A DNA stretch of 64,000 nucleotides from assembly GCA_964640795.1 (NCBI GenBank), contig CAZXIN010000015.1:38651-102650 (forward strand), in the 5' to 3' direction. The DNA is from M269 sp964640795 (GTDB lineage Bacteria; Pseudomonadota; Gammaproteobacteria; Enterobacterales; Alteromonadaceae). The notes beneath the pieces are model-generated. The model was given only the letters and a program-made list of their open reading frames with translations. It made no database searches and was not told the origin of the DNA. Positions 24,587 to 32,526 of the stretch are shown piece by piece; position 1 is the first letter of the stretch; each line of letters opens with the position of its first letter. The position numbers were made by a program, and so were the translations under genes.

Positions 24587-27397
24587 TTAGTCCTTTTCTT
24601 TTTCGCTATATGGTACGCCTTTGGTCATCCACTCAGGTGCTGATGTACCTTTCAAATGATGGTCAAAAAACTGCTTCATCTTAATAGTGTAATCCACTTT
24701 GTTAGGGTATTTCTTCAGGTGATGGGGTTCGCCTTCGTACTGCAACATGATGACCGGCTTATTTAAACGGCGCATGATGGTGTACATTTCGATACCTTGT
24801 TGCCAAGGTACGGCATCATCTATGTCACCGAACTGGATAAGTAACGGCGTGTTAATACGATCCGCATAAAAGACGGGGGAGTTTTCTATATAGAGGTTCA
24901 AATCATCGATTAAATCACCACCAATACGGCTTTGGCCGCTTTCATATTGAAATGCGCGCGATAAGCCTGAGCCTAAGCGAATACCACTGTACGCACTTGT
25001 CATGTTAGCCACAGGAGCCCCTGCAACAGCTGCTTTGAAGACATCGGTTTGCGTGATTGCAAATGCGCTTTGATAACCTGACCAACTGTGACCATGCAAA
25101 CCAATAGCGTCTGGATCAGCAACCCCCATGTCTATTAGCTTTTGAACGCCGGGTACTAAAGCTTGTGTAGCTGATGGCCCCGGTAGGCCTACATCAAATT
25201 TGATATCAGGTAAAAATACAGCGTAACCATTACTGTGGTAGAAAGGAAAGTTAGGGCGATGGTTAACCTTCATGGCATTAAATTCATGTAAACGCTGACT
25301 AAAGTAACGGTAGTAGTACACCAATACAGGGTAACGTTTACCTTCTTCATAATTAGCTGGTTTAATTAACACCCCTTGCAGCTCTTTACCAGCTGTAGAA
25401 CGCCATTCTACTAACTCTGATGATCCCCATAAGAATTCATCAATTTGTGGGTTGGTGTCTGTTAATTTTCTTGGGTTATCGAACTTAAGGTTAGTTGTCC
25501 AAATATCTGGGAACTCATGCATATCTTCTTGAGTGAATAGCAGCGTGTCGGTATCTTTTGCCTTTTTGACGAATTGGTACTTCTTGTCTGCTTCTAATAG
25601 CTTAGACAGCTTGCTACCTTTAAGTGATAACTGATAAAAACCAAAGTTCTTCTCCCTGTCATAGTAAGCACTAAGTAATAGGTCTTGTTGTCTACCGAAG
25701 TACGCTTGTTCATTATCGGTTTGAATGATTCTATAGATGACTTTGCGCTTTCTGCCATCACCGTTAGTTAAGTTTGTGCTTTTGCCTGCTTTGGTAAACA
25801 ACCAAATATCGTAGCGATCATAAACTAGAACACCGGCGTCATTCTCCAACCATCCGGCTACACCATACCCAGGCGCTGCGCTAGGGTAATCATGTAATTC
25901 ATTCGCAAAGGGAACACCCAGTCCTTTAGTCAGATTGATCGTGCTGTTCTTTTTGCTATCGTATGTCCATACAGAGCCGTCATGATAATAGGTAATGTAG
26001 CGTCCGCTTTGAGATAGCTTTGCATCACTAGCATTACCTCGCGCTAGCTTTTTGTATACCAGCTTTTTTTGTCCCGTTTTTAAATCAATATGGTAAAGGT
26101 CGGCAAAGAAGCCTTCCCAAGTAATTAACTTTTTATAAGGTTGGTCATCAAAAGCAAGGATAGCTTTGTTGTTGTCACTAGGCTCAGCAGAAGAGATCTG
26201 TAGGTCGGCTAAAGCGACGCTATTTTTATTTTTGACAAACAAAACGTTAAGCCAAGTATGGCTTTGGTCATCTTTATATTCTTTTGCGGCATGAGGTTTT
26301 ATTCGTGGATCATCACCATGCCATACTTGAAGTTCTTTGCCTGAGGTGAGCTTACTGATATTAAACAAGTCATCTTCTGTTTTAACGTCTTCATCAGCTT
26401 CAACTAACTCAACGATGGGTTTCTTACCGAAAAACAGCCTCGCATTATCGTCACTCCAAGTGAGTGTATTGTCATGGCTGATAAACCAACCTTTTTGCTG
26501 GGTTTTCATCATGCTAGCTTTTGTCTCGCTAACCTTGTAGAGCAAAAGCTCATGTTGACGATTGCGCTCTTTGCTTTCGTAAGAGCCTTTTAAGAAAGCA
26601 AGAGAGCGCCCGTCATCGCTCCACTTTAGGTGAGGGTAGGCGGCTAAAGCAGTGCTATCCAAAACAGTTGATTGTTGGTCTAGGGTATTAATAACAACGA
26701 GCTTATTTTCAATACCTTCTTTAACAACCTTGGTATACGCAAGGTAGCTACCTTCATTCGCAAACGTGGCTTTTCTTACATTATCAAAAGCACTGGTTTC
26801 GCCTGTTGCTAGGTTAATCAGTGCCGCAGGAGTGCCAATGTGCTCTTTCTTTAAGAAGTGCTGCGCTTTTTGATCGCCTCCTTCTTGTTCATTATCGTTA
26901 TTCTTCTTCTCGTTTTTTTCGTTTTTTGTGTCGTCACTTTTATTATAATGAACGAAAGCAAAATTACTGTCGCCACTAAAACTGACCGATTTGACGTTCT
27001 CAAACTTCGTCATGTCACCAGAATGTGTGTTGACGATAACGGCTCCATCTTTAAATTTTTTCTTCTGCTTTTTAGTAGCAGTTTCTTTTTCCAGTAAGCT
27101 AGTACTTGTTAAAAAAGCTGCCCATTGGCCATCTTTTGAGAGAATAGGCTTTTTAGCTAAGGGGATATCGATGCTTTCTGAACCATTAGTTGATTTAATA
27201 TGGCCTGACGAGTCCCCACGATCGGGTTGCTCTATGTAGGCCATCCACTGTCCGTTGTCAGAGAGTTTAACGTCTTTGACTTCCCTGAATTTCATGATGT
27301 CGGTAACAGTGAGAGGTCTTTTTTCTTGTGCGATAGCGACGTACTGCGTCGACCAATAGAGAGATAGAATGAATAAACACTTAACTAATTTTTGCAT
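24587..27397 (-). CDS. S9 family prolyl oligopeptidase-type serine peptidase, exported
   Basis: The 936-residue protein has a signal peptide (LFILSLYWSTQYVAIAQ), an N-terminal beta-propeller-type region of about 650 residues, and a C-terminal alpha/beta-hydrolase domain. Catalytic residues are visible: Ser near 771 in GLHGHSWSGYQSA, Asp near 860 in GDIDDAVPW and His near 892 in GEPHHLKK. This matches acylaminoacyl-peptidase/dipeptidyl-peptidase-like S9 enzymes, which release short peptides in the periplasm. A Lys/Glu/Asn-rich insertion (KNEKNEKKNNDNEQEGGDQK) sits near residue 170. It is a single-gene unit with a 184-bp gap upstream. Confidence 0.9.
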   Translation of the reverse strand: MQKLVKCLFILSLYWSTQYVAIAQEKRPLTVTDIMKFREVKDVKLSDNGQWMAYIEQPDRGDSSGHIKSTNGSESIDIPLAKKPILSKDGQWAAFLTSTSLLEKETATKKQKKKFKDGAVIVNTHSGDMTKFENVKSVSFSGDSNFAFVHYNKSDDTKNEKNEKKNNDNEQEGGDQKAQHFLKKEHIGTPAALINLATGETSAFDNVRKATFANEGSYLAYTKVVKEGIENKLVVINTLDQQSTVLDSTALAAYPHLKWSDDGRSLAFLKGSYESKERNRQHELLLYKVSETKASMMKTQQKGWFISHDNTLTWSDDNARLFFGKKPIVELVEADEDVKTEDDLFNISKLTSGKELQVWHGDDPRIKPHAAKEYKDDQSHTWLNVLFVKNKNSVALADLQISSAEPSDNNKAILAFDDQPYKKLITWEGFFADLYHIDLKTGQKKLVYKKLARGNASDAKLSQSGRYITYYHDGSVWTYDSKKNSTINLTKGLGVPFANELHDYPSAAPGYGVAGWLENDAGVLVYDRYDIWLFTKAGKSTNLTNGDGRKRKVIYRIIQTDNEQAYFGRQQDLLLSAYYDREKNFGFYQLSLKGSKLSKLLEADKKYQFVKKAKDTDTLLFTQEDMHEFPDIWTTNLKFDNPRKLTDTNPQIDEFLWGSSELVEWRSTAGKELQGVLIKPANYEEGKRYPVLVYYYRYFSQRLHEFNAMKVNHRPNFPFYHSNGYAVFLPDIKFDVGLPGPSATQALVPGVQKLIDMGVADPDAIGLHGHSWSGYQSAFAITQTDVFKAAVAGAPVANMTSAYSGIRLGSGLSRAFQYESGQSRIGGDLIDDLNLYIENSPVFYADRINTPLLIQFGDIDDAVPWQQGIEMYTIMRRLNKPVIMLQYEGEPHHLKKYPNKVDYTIKMKQFFDHHLKGTSAPEWMTKGVPYSEKEKD

Positions 27398-27581
27398 GGA
27401 GATGTGACATAGCCTTAGGTCGTTTAGTGGATAAAAACCATACTAAAGCATTGAGTCGATATTTACTAAAGACTGCTTTATTGAATCAAGCGAGAGCTGT
27501 ATCGGATTGTTGATAGATAGCGATGCACTGAGAGAAACATTGAAATAGCCATAGTATGACTAAATGAGGGTGAAAGATTAC

Positions 27582-28337
27582 TTATTGTACCGATTGCTCG
27601 TGTATGTTTTCCATTCTAGCTTCAAATGTTGGGTGCGTTGCTAGCCAATGGAATTGCTCTTCTTCACTGTTTTTATACAGTATGCTGAGAGCATCTTTCA
27701 TTGCAGATGAATCATCATACAACACATTTAGCTGTTCGATTGCATAGCTGTCAGCCTCTCCTTCAAACTGCCGAGAGTAAGAAGTATTTATTCCCAAAGT
27801 TGAGCCTTCAATTAATAAGTCACTCACAACGCTAACATCGCCAAAAATAAAGGACATGGAAATATAGAATAATGAAACCCTAATGATATTTTCCATTATG
27901 TGATTGTGTTCAATATGCCCAATTTCATGTAAAAGGACGGCGTCGATTTGTCTATGGTGAGTTAGGTTAGTGATCAAGGCATCAGTGACTACTATGGAGC
28001 CATCCATGAGCGCGAATGCGTTCATTTTTCCGTCCCAGTATCGAAAGTGAATTTTAAATTTTGTAGGATCCAACTTCAAATTTTCGATAAGCTGCTTGTA
28101 CTGAGCTGATATTTCACTCTGCTTTTCGACGGTTAGCTGAGATGTTGTAAATTCGGATTGATCGAAGCTCCTCAATGAGGATTCACCAATTTTTTGATAG
28201 ACCTCATTAGGAATTCTTTCTGCAATGTACTCAGACGCACCAGGTAAAATGACTGAGTACACTTTATAAAGAGCAATGGAAATACCAATGGTAATAGAAA
28301 GCCCTATAGCAAGCCATCGCTTATGGTTTTCTTCCAC
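27582..28337 (-). CDS. M48 family zinc metallopeptidase
   Basis: The 251-residue protein has one N-terminal membrane helix (WLAIGLSITIGISIALYKVY) and an M48 peptidase domain with the zinc motif HEIGH (137-141) and the third-ligand region EGEADSYAIE. It should be membrane-anchored with the active site probably in the periplasm. M48 enzymes of the HtpX/BepA/LoiP group act in envelope protein quality control. Translation begins at a GTG directly after the TAG of the upstream TM2 gene, so coupling is likely. It is the last gene of a four-gene minus-strand cluster. Confidence 0.85.
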   Translation of the reverse strand: MEENHKRWLAIGLSITIGISIALYKVYSVILPGASEYIAERIPNEVYQKIGESSLRSFDQSEFTTSQLTVEKQSEISAQYKQLIENLKLDPTKFKIHFRYWDGKMNAFALMDGSIVVTDALITNLTHHRQIDAVLLHEIGHIEHNHIMENIIRVSLFYISMSFIFGDVSVVSDLLIEGSTLGINTSYSRQFEGEADSYAIEQLNVLYDDSSAMKDALSILYKNSEEEQFHWLATHPTFEARMENIHEQSVQ

Positions 28338-28703
28338 CTAACTCACTTCTCTCAAGGTTTCTAGCATGACCTCATTATTATATCTCTGTACAATAAGCTG
28401 ACTTCGGAAAAGTTGAGGTAACTCAATGGCTATCACAATAACAAAGATTACCCAGCCAAATGTTTCCAGAAACAAAATACCAATTAGCATAGCAATTAGA
28501 TTAACTATACCTAATCGATATTTACCTAGATAAAAATGGTGTAATCCAGCTAGAAAAAAGTAATTTAGAACGGCGTATGTGTCAGGGTCTTTAACGCGTT
28601 GCTCTTCCAAGGTGTAATAGTGCTTTTTTTGTTCATTCGGGAGAGCGGATATTTCTTTGCGTAACTCTTCTTCCTGTGCTTTGAGGTCTTCCTGAGTCAT
28701 CAT
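28338..28703 (-). CDS. TM2 domain membrane protein
   Basis: The 121-residue product has a charged coiled-coil-like N-terminus (MTQEDLKAQEEELRKEI) and then a TM2 domain: two helices joined by a short turn around LNYFFLAGLHHFYLGKYRLG and LIAMLIGILFLETFGWVIF. TM2 proteins are small membrane proteins of unclear role found in many bacteria. AAGGAATA precedes the start. It is flanked by the YidD-like gene (6 bp upstream of its start) and the M48 gene, which abuts it. Its function is unknown; the context suggests an envelope role. Confidence 0.8.
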   Translation of the reverse strand: MMTQEDLKAQEEELRKEISALPNEQKKHYYTLEEQRVKDPDTYAVLNYFFLAGLHHFYLGKYRLGIVNLIAMLIGILFLETFGWVIFVIVIAIELPQLFRSQLIVQRYNNEVMLETLREVS

Positions 28704-28709
28704 TATTCC

Positions 28710-28931
28710 TTATCGAACGGGATCGTTAATTTTTTCAAGGCATTCAGGGTCTGTACAACGCCTTATTCTATTTATCCCTTGGCCAATACCTTTAAATAAA
28801 CCATATCGCGTAATAGCTTGATGCGTGTACTCAGAACAACTAGGTTCAAAATTACACTCTATACTGAAAAAATGTTTCGAACCACCTTTGGATTGATACC
28901 ATCGGATGGCGGCTAGAGTCACGCCTTTCAT
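28710..28931 (-). CDS. yidD: YidD-like membrane protein insertion efficiency factor
   Basis: The 73-residue product reads AAIRWYQSKGG, then FEPSCSEYTHQAI, RYGLFKG and INRIRRC, which is the YidD (PF01809) pattern with its conserved cysteines. YidD is a small amphipathic inner-membrane protein that aids YidC/Sec-dependent insertion and is normally encoded in the rpmH-rnpA-yidD-yidC locus. Here it lies between a DUF4177 gene and a TM2 gene, so it may be an extra paralogue. The ATG at 28931 is preferred because it gives the normal length and starts 4 bp after the upstream stop. A TTG at 28955 would overlap that gene by 20 bases. Confidence 0.75.
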   Translation of the reverse strand: MKGVTLAAIRWYQSKGGSKHFFSIECNFEPSCSEYTHQAITRYGLFKGIGQGINRIRRCTDPECLEKINDPVR

Positions 28932-28935
28932 CTTA

Positions 28936-29151
28936 CTATCTGCCAAGCGTAACAATTACCGCTTCTCTGGTCCAAAAAAGCCAGAAACGCTTGTTTTCGA
29001 TTACCTGAAATACTAATTGCCAACCATCAACCGCTTCTTTATTGAGGGTTGATTCCAGCTTTTTTAAAGGGAGACCTGATGAGCCGAGTAGGAGAGTTCC
29101 GCAACCACCTTCGACAACGTGTACAACTTTATATTCCGAATACTGTGCCAT
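28936..29151 (-). CDS. DUF4177 domain protein
   Basis: The 71-residue protein YSEYKVVHVV...LESTLNKEAVDGWQLVFQVI matches the DUF4177 pattern of a small beta-alpha-beta domain ending in a Trp-containing strand. A good AAGGA lies upstream of ATG 29151. It is cytoplasmic with no signal or helix. It opens the minus-strand cluster DUF4177 - YidD-like - TM2 - M48. Function is unknown. Confidence 0.75.
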   Translation of the reverse strand: MAQYSEYKVVHVVEGGCGTLLLGSSGLPLKKLESTLNKEAVDGWQLVFQVIENKRFWLFWTREAVIVTLGR

Positions 29152-29225
29152 AACCTTATTTCCTTATCCCAAGTTAACGTTAGAACTACCAAAAGTCATT
29201 GATTCTATTGTATAGATTGTGATCT

Positions 29226-29257
29226 TTGTCAAAACAAGTCAACAATTGTTTTGACAA
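29226..29257. promoter_or_regulatory. Perfect 12-bp inverted repeat in a divergent promoter region
   Basis: TTGTCAAAACAA (29226-29237) and TTGTTTTGACAA (29246-29257) are separated by 8 bases. Each arm contains TTGACA, reading outward in opposite directions, so the repeat could hold divergent -35 elements and bind a dimeric regulator. It lies between the DUF4177 cluster (minus) and the acyltransferase gene (plus). Confidence 0.55.
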
Positions 29258-29362
29258 GGTTAGGCACTGTAATAGTTGCAGTTAAGCAATGTAAACATCT
29301 CATTCATTCACAATAGGTATTATGATGGTTATTTGTAGCAAATAAAGGCAACTCACATTGAG

Positions 29363-30517
29363 ATGAATAGTATTGCTAAACCTCGTTATTATCGGAACAC
29401 TGGGATTGATATACTTCGTGGCTTATCAATACTTTTTGTTGTTCTTTTACATCTGAATATTCATTTTTCACTAGGCGATTCGTTTGTTAAAGAGTGGTTG
29501 CCTAGTAAGCTGTACAGCTTACTTTTTTGGAGTGGTTACAATGGCGTGGTTGTTTTTTTTACACTGTCGGGTTACCTCATAACGCTTTCTGCCATCAGTA
29601 AGTGGGGAGCTGTACATAAGCTTAATGCAAAGCAATTCTACCTCTTGCGAGCAGCAAGAATATTGCCGTTACTTTGTGCTTTGTTGATTCTGTTATCGAG
29701 TCTGCACCTCCTCGGTGTGCCCGCATTTGTGATTAACCCTGACAAAGCTTCTCTAGTTAAGGTGCTTTTAGCAACCCTAACGTTTCAAATGAATTGGCTA
29801 CAAATACAAGTTGGTTATCTACCGGCAAATTGGGATGTCTTATGGTCCATATCGATTGAAGAGTCATTTTATTTTTTCTTTCCTTTATTGTGTTTACTGG
29901 TTCGCAGTGAGAAGCAATTTGTTGGTTTTTTACTGGTGTTCTTTGTTATTTCTCCATGGGCCAGAGTAGGACTGTTTCCAGGTAACGAATTAGGAGATCG
30001 GAATCACTTAGCATACGTTGATGCGATCGCTATGGGGTGCATAGTGGCTTTGGCTTGTGTTCACTCAAACCTGAAAAAGGTAGTGAGCTGGATAGCTTTA
30101 GTCGTTGGGGGGAACTTACTCATTTTTTCTTTTGCATATAAAGGCACTATATACAGATTAGGTTTGACCACAAATGGCTTAAATATCAGCTTACTTATTC
30201 TCGGGACAGGGCTAACACTTATCTGGTTGCACAATAACGTTAGGAGTAAGAAACAGTGCCTTAAACTGTCATGGACATATGCTTGGTTAGTGAATTGGGG
30301 GCGATACAGCTATGAGATTTATCTTACACATATGTTCATTGTTATAGGCGCGTCAGCAGTTCACAAAGAGCTTAGTAGTGTCCCTGATCTATTAATACCG
30401 TTTTTATTGTGCGCTTGTCTTGCTTCTTACTGGTTTGGGAAAGTTATATTTCATTGGTTTTCGGAGCCGCTGAATCAAAAAATACGGAATCATTTTTTGC
30501 CTCGTAAAGGTGTTTAG
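29363..30517 (+). CDS. Acyltransferase 3 family membrane protein (OafA/YrhL-like)
   Basis: The 384-residue integral membrane protein has about ten hydrophobic segments. It starts with the family signature GIDILRGLSILFVVLLHLNI, where the Arg and the His in the first helix are the conserved pair of acyltransferase 3. VVFFTLSGYLIT follows, with ILWSISIEESFYFFFP-like residues (DVLWSISIEESFYFF) further on. These proteins O-acetylate or acylate surface sugars such as LPS, O-antigen or glycans. There is no second domain. It is divergent from the DUF4177 cluster. The substrate cannot be inferred, as no polysaccharide gene cluster is adjacent. Confidence 0.9.
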   Translation: MNSIAKPRYYRNTGIDILRGLSILFVVLLHLNIHFSLGDSFVKEWLPSKLYSLLFWSGYNGVVVFFTLSGYLITLSAISKWGAVHKLNAKQFYLLRAARILPLLCALLILLSSLHLLGVPAFVINPDKASLVKVLLATLTFQMNWLQIQVGYLPANWDVLWSISIEESFYFFFPLLCLLVRSEKQFVGFLLVFFVISPWARVGLFPGNELGDRNHLAYVDAIAMGCIVALACVHSNLKKVVSWIALVVGGNLLIFSFAYKGTIYRLGLTTNGLNISLLILGTGLTLIWLHNNVRSKKQCLKLSWTYAWLVNWGRYSYEIYLTHMFIVIGASAVHKELSSVPDLLIPFLLCACLASYWFGKVIFHWFSEPLNQKIRNHFLPRKGV

Positions 30518-30718
30518 CTGTTTGATTTTTAATCTTTTCATTACATTTACATCCAAGGTTATGATTTTTAAACGAATATCAACCTAAAGTCGTATAGAAA
30601 GTATCGTGTTGCCTGACATAGACTACTCGGCGATAAGGGTGTTGGACACAAATTAACAGTAGCAAGAATGCTTAAAAGGAAAGAGTTGGTTTTAAAGTTG
30701 TTCTTTTAGGTGTTAATA

Positions 30719-31429
30719 ATGAAAATAACAAAGGTTGTACTCCTACTACTCGCCATCACACTGATAAATATTGAGTTTGCGCAAGCTGGCCTTATACGTA
30801 CAAGCGACGGTGGAAGGATTGAACTTAGTGATTTACCTTTTACGACTGATACAGTGCTTGAATATGATAATGATCAGTTAATCGGCGCTTTTAATGTCGA
30901 TGTTGCGGGTGTCGGTATATTTGACGTTGACTTCATCGACCAAGCTTTTAATCAGATCAGTGAGTTTGATATTATCGCGACAACACTGAATGTAGGTGCG
31001 TTTACCTCGTCTCTCATAGACAATGTGTTTGTCAATGTAGGGAGCTTTTTGTTTGACGATATTCCTAGTTTAACTTTTGGCTGTGAACAACCTAGTATAT
31101 GCATTGCCTTCGTTCCAATATCCGTCAGCGGAAATGCAGTTTCTGCTGGCTCGGCAGTTAATCAAAGTCTTGCCTCTTCGCAAGCAGATCGAATAGAAAC
31201 AACGTTGGTCTCAGCAACTAACGATTTAAGTGGGGCATCTGCGGCAATTTTTGCAAGATTTACTAATGCCCCTACGAGAGTTGCACCACCAGTGCCTAGT
31301 AGGCTACAAGCTGCGTTTCAACTAACACCTCAGGCGCAAGATGTGCCAGAACCATCAAGCCTATTTCTTGCTGCTATTGGAATCATCGGTATTGCTTTTT
31401 ATCGACGCTCTAATCTGCCTAAGAAATAA
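30719..31429 (+). CDS. PEP-CTERM sorting domain protein, exported
   Basis: The 236-residue product has a signal peptide (ITKVVLLLLAITLINIEFAQA) and ends in VPEPSSLFLAAIGIIGIAFYRRS, the PEP-CTERM pattern: VPEP, a hydrophobic helix and a basic end. PEP-CTERM proteins are known to be processed by an EpsH/XrtA-type exosortase and are often linked to exopolysaccharide. The mature region is acidic and rich in Asp, Ser and Ala, with one cysteine pair (FGCEQPSICIAF). The start is the ATG at 30719, with TAGGTG 7 bases upstream; a GTG three codons earlier is less likely. No exosortase gene is in the window. Confidence 0.85.
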   Translation: MKITKVVLLLLAITLINIEFAQAGLIRTSDGGRIELSDLPFTTDTVLEYDNDQLIGAFNVDVAGVGIFDVDFIDQAFNQISEFDIIATTLNVGAFTSSLIDNVFVNVGSFLFDDIPSLTFGCEQPSICIAFVPISVSGNAVSAGSAVNQSLASSQADRIETTLVSATNDLSGASAAIFARFTNAPTRVAPPVPSRLQAAFQLTPQAQDVPEPSSLFLAAIGIIGIAFYRRSNLPKK

Positions 31430-31455
31430 CCTGAGTTCCGGATAAACAATCGAAA

Positions 31456-32439
31456 TCACTTTACCTGGCGATTAAATTTTTTGCGGTATTGGCTTGGTGA
31501 TAAATTAGTTGATTTTTTAAACAAGCGGGTAAAAGAACTTAGGTCTTCATAACCAACCTGCTGTACAATTTTTTCAAGTGGTAGGTTTTGTGTCTCCAAC
31601 AAAGATTTTGCCGCTTCTATACGTAAGCTCTGTAGGTAGGCTAAAGGTGTTTTCTGCGTTGCCTGTTTGAATCTACGTATGAACGTTCTTGGTACTAAAT
31701 TGAATGATTCTGCGAGTGACGCCATCACGATAGGCTGCTGGAAGTTTAACTCCATCCAATCTTGTATTTTTAATATATCCTTATCTTGGTGATATTTCTT
31801 ACTGTTGACGTTGGCATATGCCGCTTGGTTTCCGTGTCTCAGATCCATAACATGAGATTTAGACGTTTCTGCTGCTAGCTCTCTACCACCATAACGTTCA
31901 ATGAGTAGTAGCGCTAAATCAAACCAAGCCATACCACCGCCAGCACAGAAGATATTGTCTTGTTGGATGATCAGTTGTTCTGATTGTAAATCGACCAGTG
32001 GGTATTTTTCACGGAAGAGATCAGCGTACCCCCAGTGGGTCGTTGCTTGCTTGTGATCTAGAATGCCGGCTTCACCCAATAGAAAAGCGCCTGTGCAATT
32101 GCTTGCGATTTCGGTGCCAGAAAGATGTTTGTCTTTGAGCCAATGAATCAGTGCATCGTTTTTCTTTAAAACAGGTTCAATCGAGCCACCAATTGTCGGT
32201 ACTAAAATAAGGTCAGCCTTTCTCACCTGTGCTAGAGATAAATGGGGGTGTAAAACCACGCGATTATTGCACTTGATTGGCTTGCCATCGACAGACGCGA
32301 GTTGAACATTAAACAAAGGGTTTGGGGATTCTCCCTTTATTCTTTGCCATGTTACTCCTGCCATTGAAAACAAATCCAGTGCGCCAGTTATTGCACTAGA
32401 AAGGGCTAAATCAAAGCCTAATATGATGACGTTATACAT
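31456..32439 (-). CDS. GlxA family transcriptional regulator (DJ-1/PfpI + AraC HTH)
   Basis: The 327-residue regulator has an N-terminal DJ-1/PfpI amidotransferase-like domain (elbow Cys in ASNCTGAFLLGEAG) and a C-terminal AraC/XylS DNA-binding domain of about 100 residues with two helix-turn-helix units (MASLAESFNLVPRTFIRRFK, LEKIVQQVGYEDLSSFTRLF). GlxA-type proteins activate catabolic operons. It is divergent from the acyl-CoA dehydrogenase operon, with an 87-bp gap that holds a palindrome, so it probably controls that operon. The effector is unknown. Confidence 0.9.
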   Translation of the reverse strand: MYNVIILGFDLALSSAITGALDLFSMAGVTWQRIKGESPNPLFNVQLASVDGKPIKCNNRVVLHPHLSLAQVRKADLILVPTIGGSIEPVLKKNDALIHWLKDKHLSGTEIASNCTGAFLLGEAGILDHKQATTHWGYADLFREKYPLVDLQSEQLIIQQDNIFCAGGGMAWFDLALLLIERYGGRELAAETSKSHVMDLRHGNQAAYANVNSKKYHQDKDILKIQDWMELNFQQPIVMASLAESFNLVPRTFIRRFKQATQKTPLAYLQSLRIEAAKSLLETQNLPLEKIVQQVGYEDLSSFTRLFKKSTNLSPSQYRKKFNRQVK

Positions 32440-32492
32440 AGATATTCATTGAAATGATACGACTCGCCTTTTGTCTTAAATGACCATGATTG

Positions 32493-32506
32493 TGTCATAT
32501 GTGACA
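32493..32506. promoter_or_regulatory. Palindromic operator candidate between the GlxA-type gene and the acyl-CoA dehydrogenase operon
   Basis: TGTCATATGTGACA has TGTCA/TGACA arms around TATG and is further framed by ATTGT and ACAAT. It lies 20 bp before the acyl-CoA dehydrogenase start. AraC-type regulators more often use direct repeats, so a different regulator is possible. Confidence 0.45.
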
Positions 32507-32526
32507 ATTAAAGCCAAAGGCTCTTT

